A DNA stretch of 64,000 nucleotides from Epithemia pelagica (Eukaryota; Bacillariophyta; Bacillariophyceae; Surirellales; Surirellaceae). Below the pieces are notes generated by a model. It had not been told where the DNA came from and did no database searches. It saw only the letters and a list, made by a program, of their open reading frames with translations. The stretch spans positions 3,410,001-3,474,000 of the forward strand of contig OX337234.1 of assembly GCA_946965045.2 (NCBI GenBank), read 5' to 3'. The stretch's first letter is position 1. Every line of letters begins with the position of its first letter. The translations under genes were made by a program, and so were the position numbers. This document shows, piece after piece, positions 31,599-43,245 of this stretch.

Positions 31599-32169
31599 TC
31601 TGGATCTTACTCGATCGATCCATTGTTCTGTTGAGTATGTCTCGAGAATTGCTTCCAGCAGAAGATGTTGTGCGTTGTGCGGATGGACGAAGAGCGCATA
31701 TAATCGCGAATAACTAGCGACCTGTTTGATCTTGTTGAGTCGCTTTTGAGGGGACTTTACTTTTCACGACCGGATTCAAATATGATGCCATGGGCGTTCC
31801 GACAGGAGATAGCATCGACGCTAATGACTCTTAGCCGCTGCTTCGGAAGGATCTACCCCACACAATGGTCCTTGTTTGCCCTACAGCAGTGGAGATCATT
31901 AACTGATCGAAATATCATTAGTAACTTCACAATCATCCTTACTGAATGAAGCTAAAATGAAACAAAAGGTGAACGGCTCCCCAGTTGCTTGTTTCCGTTA
32001 AGGTTGTAAGCAGGGTGTTCACGAGAGACCCGTCCCTCGCGGTGGCTTCTTTAGCCTTGATGACGTCCAATGGAGCAGTGTTCACATGTTTTGACAAATA
32101 ACTTTCATCGACTGTCGATAAATATTCGCCTTTAGAGCACGCATGCTGGAGGTTGTCCGTGTGTGTAAA
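31599..32169. other. Intergenic spacer, 0.57 kb
   Basis: Upstream region of the CRAL-TRIO-like/bZIP gene copy b and 3' flank of the next gene. No coding or RNA signal seen. Confidence 0.5.
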
Positions 32170-35100
32170 TTACAGTTCTCCCTTGATCACGTCCATCAAG
32201 GCTGGTTCGTCCACCTTGAGGAGGCCCCCTTGGTAGACCCATGGCAAAAGATCAATGTCTCCTTGCGTCACATAAATGCCCCGTGGGGCGGCCAGAGTCT
32301 GAGACGTTTTGACGAGTTGCAACATTTTGGATTTGGTAGGTCGGTCATGACCCAAATACCACTGGTAGGCCAAGAGGAGTCGTTGACTTTTTCCCATGAG
32401 AAAGCGTTCCTTGTCTTCTTCCTTGTTATGAACGAGACGATTTTGTTTGACACGAATGTTTTCCTCGATTCGGTCCATGTGCTCTTGGCGTTTCTGACGA
32501 CGTTCTTGCTGGAGCACTCGACGTTCCGATTCCGAGATGGAGGCGGACGAACTTAACGAATCTTTGCCGAGTGGACGTTGATCCAACAATATGAAACAAT
32601 CTGAATCGGATTCATCCGTAAAATCCTGCAACATTCCCATAGTTTTCTTGTATCCGGTTCGACGAGGATTACTTTGCGTTCGATTCCCCTGGTGCGTTGT
32701 TGGTACTGTCGTCGTAAAAGGTGATGGAGGTAGTTGCGAAAGGTACTGCGCCTTTGTTGTACCTCCGCGATTACCCAGCCTGGATTCCGATTCGGAGCGC
32801 TTGAGACAGCTTTTGCGTGGTGAATTGGATCGAGTAGCGACCGCGGGAGAGACGAAGAAGGTAGAATCTTCTTCATTTCCCACTGACGACAAGTTCTTGA
32901 CTGTTTGGGATCGTGCCAGTTTGCGTTTGGGCTTGGGCGACGCGGCACGGGCAGCGGTGAGCGATGGAGATTGATCCAGACGACTGGTCTTTAGTGGTTC
33001 GTGTGCTTCCTCCGGGGACGACGGTGTTCCCAAATTCTTGAGGGTTTGAGAACGGGTGATTCCTCGCTGCAGGCGTTTGCGCTGAGGCGAAGAACGGGTA
33101 CCTGTAGTAGCAGACGGTTGTTGGTGCTGTGGTGGTGGTGGTTGAAGCACCATTTCCTTGTCCTCGAAAATCGGTGTGTTCCCCAAGTGTTTGACCGTTC
33201 TGGAACGGACGAGTCCTCTCTGAATGGGACGACTCATTGGGCAAGAAGAAGAAAATGGTTCTTGGTGCTCGGATCGAATAGTCTGCTGCTGCCGCAGTTG
33301 TTGTTGTGGTTGTTGCAGCGCCTCTTCGGCGTCCTCGAGCATCGGTGTGTTCCCCAAGTGTTTGACCGTTCTGGAACGAACAAGTCCTCTCTGAATGGGA
33401 CGATTCGTTGGGGAAGAGGCTCGAGCAGAGGAAGATGGTACGCGTCCAAGCTGAGCTTCGGAATGCGACCGTACAAACGCAGGTTTCCTAGTCTTATTGC
33501 TTTTCGTCGTCGTCGTCATCAACTTGCGGTCCATACTGCTACTGCTCAAATCCTGTAATTCTTGTTGCTGCTGTTTCTGTTGTTTTTGGTTATATGGAGG
33601 AGAAATGCCTCGACCACTGGGACTGTCATCACGAACCGTTGTGGCAGACTGATGTTTTGATGGAACCGTTGAGGTTGTTTGTGTGCTTCTCGTACGACTG
33701 CTGGCACGATATTTCAAGGGGGATTCTCCTGAACGGGTGTTTCCCAGGGATGATGGTTGTCTTGTTGGGCTGCGAGGCCTCGTTGATGCGGTCATTGGAG
33801 CAACATTGTTGTTATAGTTGATGATGCTGTTGCGGATACTACTGCTGGAACGGCGACGACTCCCCTTGGGTGAGGGAGATCGCGGTCGAGAACGTCCTGT
33901 CATTGTGCTTGTGTTGGTCTTGGTGGTCGCCGTTGTTGGAGTGGATCCAGGGCCCACCGAAGCACTGGAACGGCGAGTCTTGGCAGTAGTAGTAGTATTG
34001 GAGGTTGGTTCGATCATGGCGACTGACAGCGCTTGTTTGGGAGAAGGAGACTTGGAACGACGACGACAATGACGCCCCTGGCCTGGCGTGTTTGTGGAGG
34101 TTCCTTTGGAAACGGACGAGGAAGAGGAGGAGGAAGCCATGCTACTGGTGGTCGGTTGGATGGTTCCAATACTTGGTTTGGTTCGGGACGGTGATCGAGA
34201 TACAGCGCCACGATCCAAGGTACGGCGATGTGTACTGCTGGAGGTGCTGGCGGTTGTTTCTCGTGAGGCACGGATGGAAGAGGCCGCCACAGGTGTACCT
34301 GGCACTGGAGAGGCACTCCTGGTGGTCCTGGTTGTTCTTGTCGTTGTTGTTGTTGGAGAGGAAGACGACAGGGGAGCCGATTGGTCTTGGGAAACCAACA
34401 TCATGGCAGCTGCCAAGAGTTGGAGACGAGCCATGTCAAACATTTCGGGTGTTACGGTTGTTGGTGTTGCTGGCGTTGTCCCAGTTGTTGTTGGTGGTGT
34501 GGTGGTGACAGTTTTTGTCGTTGGTGGTGTTGGTGGTGGTGGTGGTGAGGGGACCATGGTTGGGGGAGTGGTGGAGTTTGTGTGTGATGTTGGTGTTGTC
34601 GATGAGGTTGTTGCGGCCTTGGTCCGTCGGCTGGATTCCCCACGAGCATTTTTATGATTGTTATTCTTGGAAGGAGAGGGTGACCGGATGGTTGCTGGTG
34701 GCACCATCATTGCATCAGGATCCGTACTAATAGAAGTTTGGAGGGCCAGTAACTCTACGGGTGACTGGATAATGGGTGTCGGCACCACGACCGACAACAA
34801 GGGTTGTGTGGTTTGCAAAGCATTGTCTTCTCGTCGTCCCAGTGTTGTTGTTGTTGTCGTAGTAGTAGTAGCATTGGTTCTGTTTATTGGCATGCCATTC
34901 GTATGGTTGCTACTCGTGCTGTTGTTGCAAGAGGAATGACTGGTCCGATGGCTGCTGGCACTGCTCATGCTAGTCGTTCGGCGAGTGACATTCTTACCAC
35001 CACTTGTGCTGCGATTGCTCGTACTGCTGTTTTGACTGCTCATGCTGCTGGATCGTTTCGAGTCCATTCCATTCATGAAATTGGAGGATGATGATGTTGT

Positions 35101-36213
35101 TGTTGTTGTTGTGGTGGTTGTTGCTAGAGAGGTGCTGATGTTGGATCCTTGGACCGACAAGGGAGGTGCCATGGTCCGTGAGGGAGTCATGATTGCTTTG
35201 TCTGCTTCATGTTCTGGTTGTTGTATGGAAACAGGCGGCTGTGTACGCTGCGAATGAGTACAACCACTGCGATTGCTCGTGCTGTTTTGACTGCTCGTGC
35301 TGCTGGATCGTTTCGCGTCCATTCCTTGCAGGGGAGTGGATAATGTTTTGGTTGCTATACCATTGCTATTCGTGTTGGAGGCTTTTCTCGGTGCCAGTGG
35401 TGGTGCTGCTGCTATTGCAGTGTCTGCTTGTTGTGATTGTGGTTTTTCAATGACAACGACGGGCTCTTCTTGTCGTGTTTGTGGAGAAGAACGGAGAGAC
35501 TCTGCATCCTGTGCCAACTCTTGTGGTTGTCGTTGTAGTTGTAGTTGTGGTTGTAGTTGTTGTTGCTTCTGCGGTGGCACACTTGGGAGAGGAGTAGTGT
35601 GTTTGGTGCCTTGTTGATGAGCCAGTAACATGTTGCGTTGCTTTTTCTTTATAGGATTTTGGTTGAGAGGATCCGTGGACGCTAGTGTTGTTGTTGTGGA
35701 TGTTGTGGTTGTTGTTGCTGGCTTGGTAATCATGGAGGAAAATCCGACCGAGGGCCACCAATCTTCCTCGACAAAACTCATGTCGGTGCTGGTTGTACAA
35801 CTTTCGTCGGTGGAGATTCTGGGAAAGTGGTGGCTGGTTATGGGTACCACTTGTTCGGGAACTAGAAAGGAGGAGGAGGAGGAACCGAGCAGTTCTTTCT
35901 GTTTTGGTGCATTCTTGTCTGCTGTTGCTGGTTCTGGGAGACCACTGCTACTACTACTGCTGCTAGTACTGGTAATGGTCAAGTCACTGGATTCCACGAG
36001 AGCATCCACAATCGTATTGATATGGTTGTCTGTGTCGGTGTCGTTCTTGTCGCTGGTGTTGCTGTTGGCATGGACCGAATCTTGGGTTGCGGACGAATCG
36101 TCCAGCCACATGATGATGATGATGATTGCGAAACCCCAAACGACTACTCCTACTCCTGCCTCGACACAATGATTTTGTACCAAAGCAAATCCGTCCGTCC
36201 CTTCAACAAACAA
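32170..36213 (-). CDS. Large disordered Ser/Thr-rich protein with four RS-T repeats
   Basis: 1,347 codons, no intron. An in-frame Met at 36111 is an alternative start; the hydrophobic run before it (AIIIIIMW) is coded by an (ATC)n repeat and may be artefactual. Nearly all of it is Ser, Thr, Pro and Gln rich and probably disordered, with many SPS, RSxS and SxxR sites. Between about 32880 and 33403 in the DNA four degenerate copies of a motif of the form QRGLVRSRTVKHLGNTP occur about 140-175 bp apart; the two best (33171-33232 and 33344-33403) are nearly identical in DNA. The last ~150 residues are ordered: a charged coiled-coil-like helix (ERRVLQQERRQKRQEHMDRI) and a short conserved-looking end (LPWVYQGGLLKVDEPALMDV). 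I do not recognise a family. A scaffold or cytoskeletal role is possible but unsupported. Confidence 0.65.
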   Translation of the reverse strand: MFVEGTDGFALVQNHCVEAGVGVVVWGFAIIIIIMWLDDSSATQDSVHANSNTSDKNDTDTDNHINTIVDALVESSDLTITSTSSSSSSSGLPEPATADKNAPKQKELLGSSSSSFLVPEQVVPITSHHFPRISTDESCTTSTDMSFVEEDWWPSVGFSSMITKPATTTTTSTTTTLASTDPLNQNPIKKKQRNMLLAHQQGTKHTTPLPSVPPQKQQQLQPQLQLQRQPQELAQDAESLRSSPQTRQEEPVVVIEKPQSQQADTAIAAAPPLAPRKASNTNSNGIATKTLSTPLQGMDAKRSSSTSSQNSTSNRSGCTHSQRTQPPVSIQQPEHEADKAIMTPSRTMAPPLSVQGSNISTSLATTTTTTTTTSSSSNFMNGMDSKRSSSMSSQNSSTSNRSTSGGKNVTRRTTSMSSASSHRTSHSSCNNSTSSNHTNGMPINRTNATTTTTTTTTLGRREDNALQTTQPLLSVVVPTPIIQSPVELLALQTSISTDPDAMMVPPATIRSPSPSKNNNHKNARGESSRRTKAATTSSTTPTSHTNSTTPPTMVPSPPPPPTPPTTKTVTTTPPTTTGTTPATPTTVTPEMFDMARLQLLAAAMMLVSQDQSAPLSSSSPTTTTTRTTRTTRSASPVPGTPVAASSIRASRETTASTSSSTHRRTLDRGAVSRSPSRTKPSIGTIQPTTSSMASSSSSSSVSKGTSTNTPGQGRHCRRRSKSPSPKQALSVAMIEPTSNTTTTAKTRRSSASVGPGSTPTTATTKTNTSTMTGRSRPRSPSPKGSRRRSSSSIRNSIINYNNNVAPMTASTRPRSPTRQPSSLGNTRSGESPLKYRASSRTRSTQTTSTVPSKHQSATTVRDDSPSGRGISPPYNQKQQKQQQQELQDLSSSSMDRKLMTTTTKSNKTRKPAFVRSHSEAQLGRVPSSSARASSPTNRPIQRGLVRSRTVKHLGNTPMLEDAEEALQQPQQQLRQQQTIRSEHQEPFSSSCPMSRPIQRGLVRSRTVKHLGNTPIFEDKEMVLQPPPPQHQQPSATTGTRSSPQRKRLQRGITRSQTLKNLGTPSSPEEAHEPLKTSRLDQSPSLTAARAASPKPKRKLARSQTVKNLSSVGNEEDSTFFVSPAVATRSNSPRKSCLKRSESESRLGNRGGTTKAQYLSQLPPSPFTTTVPTTHQGNRTQSNPRRTGYKKTMGMLQDFTDESDSDCFILLDQRPLGKDSLSSSASISESERRVLQQERRQKRQEHMDRIEENIRVKQNRLVHNKEEDKERFLMGKSQRLLLAYQWYLGHDRPTKSKMLQLVKTSQTLAAPRGIYVTQGDIDLLPWVYQGGLLKVDEPALMDVIKGEL

Positions 36214-38635
36214 ACAAACGAACGAACCAACTCAATGTTGTTGTTGTTGTTGTTTCTCGTGTCTGGAATCACGTCTCTAGTGTCCTGCGAATTGAATAAG
36301 GCGCACAACTAAGGCCGTACAGAACTCTAATAGTAGGTAGTTCTTTTGTTGTTTGACTTTGTCCACTCGGTTTTTGGAAATGGCAGGAACGAAACAAGAG
36401 AGAGAGAGAGATTGCCAATTCCCATAAAACATGCACCTCTCTGCTGGGATGGTACATGGTCTTGTGGGCCAGTGAGATGACTTGCTTGTTTCACTGGTCG
36501 TCTTCGGCTTCCGAATCCTCCCATGGTACAATAAATCTCGGGCGCAGACGGATCTTCCAGGGACCGTTGCCGGGGGCATTGGGTTGGAGGAAGTCTCTCC
36601 GTAGTCCGTAGTTCCCGCTAGATAATCAAAAATACCGGGTAATCCTTGTTTTGCAGGATTTCAGTGGGAACCCGGATAATTGCGACACCATTTTTGAAAA
36701 ATTCATCTCTTTCCTCTATAGTGATACACCTTACCCCCAAAACAGTCGGTGACACCCATACTACCTTCACCCCGCCACGTTTTTCTCCTATATTCCCCTT
36801 CTATTTATTTAGATGCAAACGGCGCCGTTATTTTATTTTTTTTCGTCAACCTTACACTGTGGAATTGTATTTAAGACTGTTTCCATTGTGGGCACGGATA
36901 TTTCAGAGGGGTCCCAATTTGAGTTCGTTACATAGATCAACTCGTCTTTGAATGCTCTTTCGATTGGTTCAATATATGCCTCGCCAAATTAAGATATACA
37001 CTTTGAAATATTGGACTAAAGTATGGCCGGCAAAATTTTAGTATTCAAAACCCTAATGTGAGATGTGCTAAAAGGTACGTAAAAACGGTACTGCAGTCGC
37101 GCACGTGAATGACAATAGGGGTATATCGCGCGCATACCGCGCAAAACTTTCAAGCTTGATTTCTCGAAAAGTGGATTTTTCAAATATCCCTGGTGACGAT
37201 GGAATCAGTCTTATTTTAATCTCTTCAATGTCGTTACGCTAGCAATGTGGCAAGCGTTCTTCCCCCTGCCGCAATTTCCCGGGGGGTCTGGTTACACCAC
37301 AGTAAAACGCTTGTTTGGGGGCAATCAAAATTTGGACTTTCTATGGTTTCACCCCGTCCTAATACTACTACGAGAAACAAGACTATACCCAACCAAATGC
37401 ATAGGTCTCCGCGCGCGCCGCGCTCTTCCTAGTTCTTGCGCCCCCCATTGTCGATCACTTTAACTCCCAGTCGGAAACCAGACATTCTGGGACCGGTAGG
37501 GTATCAGATTTTGGTTCACGAACTTCCGAGTCACCAACACCTGTTCAATATCGATAAAGTAATATATAATAGAGTAAAACAGTGAGGATCGCGCGCCATC
37601 CGAGCAACGACCATCCGAAACATGTTCATTTTTTTACGGACACCATCTCGGGACCCTCCTGAATGATTCTCTTATCTCACCCAGACCAATGCGGTCGATC
37701 AATTCGTCACAACGCAACACCACAAATAAGCAATCACACCACACACTTCCCCGCTTGCTCTTTTTCGATCAAGCGTGTATGCCGAATGCCGATGCAGGAA
37801 TCCTTCTCGTGCTCCGCGCGTCATGGGGGTTCTCTCCCCCCACATCAGCACACACACACACACAGACAAGAGTATACCTCGTTTCCTCTTCCTACCCAGT
37901 GACCTAATTAAAAGGAAGGTGACACGCACTCTTCTCTCATCTTCACAAGAAATCTTGCCTTGTCTAAGAGGATCGTGATTGAAAAAACACCCAGAAATCG
38001 TCACTCTTCTCTTTGATCCACAAAAACCTATTACATATTATATATTGGAACCACCCAGCAGAAATACGGATCGTACGTCTTGGTATCCACAAGAACCGAC
38101 ACCCAGTAGAAATCGTCACTCGTTTCTCTCCTCTCCACACCAGAAAACCTTGCCGGGTCGGAGAGGATCGTGATTGCACCACAACACCTCGAATTTGGCA
38201 TACTCCACACTCCACACCCTCGTACGGGAGCGTTTGCCCCATCCACAGACAGTTGAAATCTCGTGTCCTTTTCTCATGGATAAATCTTTTTGGACCAGTA
38301 GTGTGTACCGACGACTGGAACCATTGTCGTCTTTGGCTAGGAAGGCTGGAATCATCCAAGGACCATGGCAGTACATGAGACTCACGCCATGTTCCAATCC
38401 AGACTACATACATCATGATCCACAACCTTGTCAAGTCTCGTGACATACTCTCTCCCTCCCCCTTTTTTGCTGCCGGAAAAGATCCCTAGGTAGTCTATTG
38501 TGTGTTACCTATCCTGATTGTAGGTGAAAACTATTTCGTTCATGTATATACAGTATGAGCATTCTTTCTTCTCCATCATTCGCATGGCACTGTGCTCGCA
38601 GGTCCAAGTCCATTTGCTCCTCCTCTTTTCCCTCC
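36214..38635. other. Intergenic, 2.4 kb, with decayed repeats
   Basis: Starts with a short (TTG)n run (36238-36252), continues into A/T-rich sequence (36.6-37.2 kb) with CpG-rich islets such as GCGCGCATACCGCGC, and ends with decayed tandem repeats at 37921-38176. No convincing gene. The frames present have no motif or splice support. Confidence 0.5.
37921..38176. repeat. Decayed tandem repeats, about 170-195 bp period
   Basis: The motif GAGGATCGTGATTG (37968-37981 and 38163-38176), the motif AGAAATCGTCACTC and the CACCCAG block each occur twice with substitutions and indels between copies, which indicates an old local duplication. Confidence 0.65.
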
Positions 38636-41600
38636 TCATTGATCCTTTTTCATTGCTTGTTCGAATCGTTTTTGTTGCGTTTCCATGGCCTTGTCATACA
38701 AGGTCTTGGCCATGGAGGGACCAGTATCTTGTACCATGCGAGCAAAGACTCCACCATCTTCCTTACTGCCGTCGTCGTCTTTGGCCAATAATTCTGCCGG
38801 TGATCCAAATTCGAGAACTTCGCCATGTCCCAAGACGAGAATGTAATCGTAATCAATGACTGTATCCAATCGATGCGCCACGGCCAAAATGGTACCATCT
38901 TGGTAGGATTCTTGCAAGGCTTGTTGGAGCAACTGATCGGTCCGACGATCGACCGATGCTGTGGCTTCGTCCAAGACGAGAATTTTGTTTTGCGACAACA
39001 AGGCTCGCGCCAAACACAACAATTGACGTTGTCCGACCGAAAAGTTGGATCCGCCTTCGGAAACGAGGGCATTCCAACCACCGGGCAAGTCGGCAATCAC
39101 GTCTTGCATGTGACAGGACGTCAAGACACGTTTAATCTCCTCGTCACTGTGCAACTCAAACAAATCCAAATTCTCCCGCACCGTACATCCACTAAACAAG
39201 GTGGGGACCTGGGGAATGACGGAAATGTTGGTGCGTACCTTGTGCAAGCCCAACTTGGCAATGTCTTCGCCGTCAATGAGAATCCGGCCTTGTTCGGCCT
39301 CCAAGAGACGAAAAATGGTTTGCACTACAGTACTCTTGCCACTTCCTGTAAACAGGTTACAATGCACCACACAAGTTTAGCAATCCATTATGGCACCAAT
39401 TGTCCAGAAAGACTCTTTGTCATGGACTTACCGGTCCGTCCCACTACTCCAACTCGCGCACCAGCGGGTATTTGGAAGCTAATTTGTCGCAATGCCAGTG
39501 GCAATGTGGATCGATACCGTACGGAAACGCCCTCATATTCAATCTTGCCAGCCATGGGCCATCCCTTGTGGGTCACGGCATCGTCTTCGCTCGGGCAACT
39601 CAGGGGAGCTTCGGATTCCAACTGTCCAAATTCCAAGACACGCTCAACACTCACCATTTGGTTCACCACTTCGGCCGATTGACGAATCCCCCATTGAAAC
39701 AAATTGGACAGCATTATAAGCATGGACAGGGACAATCCCAAAATGGCCGGATCCACACTAAACCATCCTTCGTTCTGGACTACAACGGCCAAGAAGCAAA
39801 CCACAGTCAGGAACATGGTGACAATCGAATCCATTCGGAACCCAATCCATCGCGAGGCGGCGATAAAGCCAAAAAAGATTCTTGTATGGGAGTCCTGTGC
39901 TTGCTCAAATTTTCGTTTGAAATACGGAATGTACCCATTGGCCCGAATCGTGGCAATGCCGCCCAATGCCTCGCTCAACATGGCAAAGATGGGCGACCGC
40001 GCCATTCCCTCCAGGCGTTTCAGTTCCCGAGTGCTGGTGACAAAAATGGTTCGAATCTTGAGAAAGTACCAGATCAAGAATGGCAAGGCTGCCAGAGCAA
40101 AGGGTAGCGTCGTCAAGGTTGTCACAACGGCTCCCAATACTATAAAGAAAATCACCAACACTTCAAAGAGTGTCTGTGGCAGTTGATCGTCGGCAATCCC
40201 CACATCGGCACTGAAACGGTTCAAGATGCGACCCAACGGGTTGGTATCAAAGAATTCAATCTTGGCTCGCAACACGGCATCGGCCATGCGATCGTGGAGT
40301 ATCTGTGAGGCCTTGACAGCCAGTTCCAGTGTCAGATAGGCCCGAACAGTCGCCAACACAATCACCAAGCCTGACATGGCCACGACAGTAGCAACAATGT
40401 CCACATCTCGTTGATCCTCTCCGTCTCGTTCGGCCCATCGACCCATGGCTGCCACAGTCACCAGCACAGATCCTTGCGTACAAACAAACAACAAAAAGAG
40501 GAAAAAGGCCACCCAATATCCACCCATGGCCTTCATGTACGCCAAGTACGAGTCGAGATGAACCACACCCGTCACGTTCTGTTCATCTTGTTCCTTTTGA
40601 AAGTCCTCGTCTTTTCCTTCTTCTTTTGCGTCCGTGTCGCTTGTCTGCGCTTTCCTCGTGTTACTGTCAGAACCGTTTCCTTGTTGACTATTTTCTTCGT
40701 CCGAGGAGGACATGGTTTCACCCTTCTCCAGTACTCTTTGATTGGAGTCATCGTCTGCTGTGTTTGAGGTGATTGTAGACGTGGTCAGTGCCTTTGAGTT
40801 GTCTGGAGTATGGGGATGATCGGCTTCATGTGCCGTGAGTTTGCCCTTGGAAGCCTCCACGCATTCTTGGTAGGTTCCAATACAGGCAATCCGGCCTCCA
40901 TTGGCGACCAAGACACATCGCGTATGATGAATGTATTGATGTTGATGCGTGGCTAAAATGACACAGGATTGTGTTTCTTGGACCGCCAAGGCGAGAATGG
41001 CTTGTTGAAACAAGTGGCGGCCTACTCGGGCATCCACGGCCGACAAGGGATCGTCCAAGACCAACACGTCCGATTCTTGGTACAAGGCACGCGCCAAGCC
41101 AACCCGAGCCCGTTGACCACCACTCAATTGTACACCTCGGTCTCCCACGACCGTCGCATCGCCATCGCGCAACTGACCAAAATCGACATCCAAGGTACAG
41201 GCTTGAATGACTCGTTGATACCACTCGTCGTCGTCGTCATCCTCCTCCGTGGTAGGGTCATTCTGCCCGTTCTCCTCAATACTGGACGAGGGCCTCGGTC
41301 GTTTTTGGTGTCGTCGTCGTCGTCCACCCATGCAAATGTTTTCCCGAATGGTTCCGCCCATGATCCAGGGATCTTGAGCGGCATAGGCCAAGGTTTGATA
41401 ATTTCGGTGAATGGAACCGGCCGTGACGGCCAATTCATTGACACAGGCTTGCAGCAAGGCACTTTTGCCACTTCCCACGGCTCCAATCACGGCCGTCAAG
41501 GAACCACGATCAAAGTCGACCGAAACTTGATCCAAGGCCAACAAGGCCGTTGTCGATGCCGACATGCTTTCGGAACGTTTCACCAGTGATTTACTGCTCG

Positions 41601-43245
41601 TAGACTTTGATTGCTCTTGTTCTGGTTGTGGTTGTCGTTGTCGTCGAACATGTCGAACCTTGCTCCAGTCACACGACACATTTTGCAAGCTGAGGGCCGG
41701 AACCTCTGAATTATTATTTCTAGTTTCCTTTTGGTCGTTCGTGTTGTGTTCCTCGCTGTCGTCCTTGTGGTTGTTGTTGTCGTTCTGCTGGTTGTGGGGC
41801 GATGGTGCTACAAGGAAGGATTGGTTGTAGTGTTCGGGGACTTGCAAAAATTCTTGCATGCGTCCGACCGACACGTAACATTCGGACGAGGCCATGGTCC
41901 CCAACGACACGTGTTTGACCAACTCGACTTGCATGACATTGACGAGGGTGAAGACGGTAAAGACATGACCGGCCGTCAAGGGATTGTTGTCGTCATTGTA
42001 GTCATTTTCCACGTAGACGTGGACCAAAAAAATCACGAGACTGACACAAATGTTGGTGACAAAAAACAAGGCTTCATTGGCCGCCTTGAGTCGCAAGGCG
42101 GCTTGCAATTGTTGGACTTCGAGACGTCGGAGGGTTTGAATGCGCTGGGCAAAGCGTGGTTCGTAGCCCGACACCTTGACGACCCGCGCTCCGCGCACGG
42201 CTTGGGCGACAAAACTCACCCGTTCGTCCGTATAAGCGGCAATGGTGGAGCGGTAATGGGCAAAGCGACGCGACAAGAAGAGTTGGAGGGGAACCAAACA
42301 TCCCACCAAGACGGCCACACCAGATCCAAAGGCCAGTGGTCCAATCAAGAAACTCCCGGCAATCCAAATGCCAATGCATTGGAGGGGGGCCCACCAAAGA
42401 AAACTAATAAAGAGACAGGTCAAAAAGAAGCGTTCGACATCGTTGCTGGCCAAATTCAAGACGCGGCCATTGGTATTGTTGGTCGTATCGGCCTGCGTAC
42501 TGCTCAGCCGTAGGGACTTGTCGTAAATGGCGGCAATACAGGCAATGCGGAATTGCATGGCCTTGCGCCACAAGACAAAAAAGACGTGATGATGTTCGAG
42601 GAGGGTCACGAGTGCACAGGCGACAATGCCGGCGGCCCAAGCATAATTGGTGGCCTTGTTGCCATCATTTTCAAAGGATTCAATCAATTGACCCAAACAA
42701 ATGGCTTGAACAATCTTGGCCACCATGGCAGCCATGAGCATGGGTTGAACAAACCAGGTGGATTGAATCAAGTCTCGGAACAAGACATGTCGTAAATCGC
42801 CTGGTCCTCGCGTGTCCGTGGTTGTTGACTTGTCGTTGTTATCATTAGCAAAGTGATACCACAAGGATTGCAAGTGTTGGAAATTGGCGTGGGAGGAATC
42901 CACCTCAGCCACCTCGGCCAAATCATTCAAGGTCAAGGGTCGTTCCAATCCCAATTTCAAGAGCGGCCAGGGCCACCAAAAGAATAATTTTGAGACAAAC
43001 GAGGCATTATTGTAAGGATGGGGAGGTGGTGGTTGCGTCGTGTTGTCGTTGTTGTCGTCGTCCTCCTTTGTTTTGTGGTTGGTCGTGGACGTGGTGACAT
43101 GGAGAGGCGTGTGGGGGGAATCCGTCTTGTTCTTTTCAAGTGGAATGGCAGATGACAGTGGTTCATCGAGCAAGGATTCATCGGGTCGACTGGATGTCGT
43201 TCGAGTCGAATCCTGGTTGATGGGAGTGGTGGAGGGATGTGTCAT
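38636..43245 (-). CDS. ABC transporter, ABCC/MRP subfamily, two exons
   Basis: Exons 43245-39432 and 39345-38636 join in frame across an 86 bp GT-AG intron that interrupts the Walker A of the second nucleotide-binding domain (VVGRTG-SGKSTV). The product is 1,507 residues, the normal length of short MRPs without TMD0. It starts with a disordered Thr/Asn-rich tail, then NNASFVSKLFFWWPWPLL typical of ABCC, a first membrane domain, NBD1 (GAVGSGKSALLQ, LSGGQRARVGLARAL, VLVLDDPLSAVDARVG), an acidic linker, a second membrane domain, and NBD2 (FSVGQRQLLCLARALL, ILVLDEATASVDRRTD, LAVAHRLDTV). All nucleotide-binding motifs look functional. Substrates are probably organic anions or glutathione conjugates by family; location (plasma membrane or tonoplast) is undetermined. 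Confidence 0.93.

Noticed and set aside
35042-36172. Val-rich plus-strand frames opposite the disordered protein
   Set aside because: Antisense of Thr/Ser codon runs.
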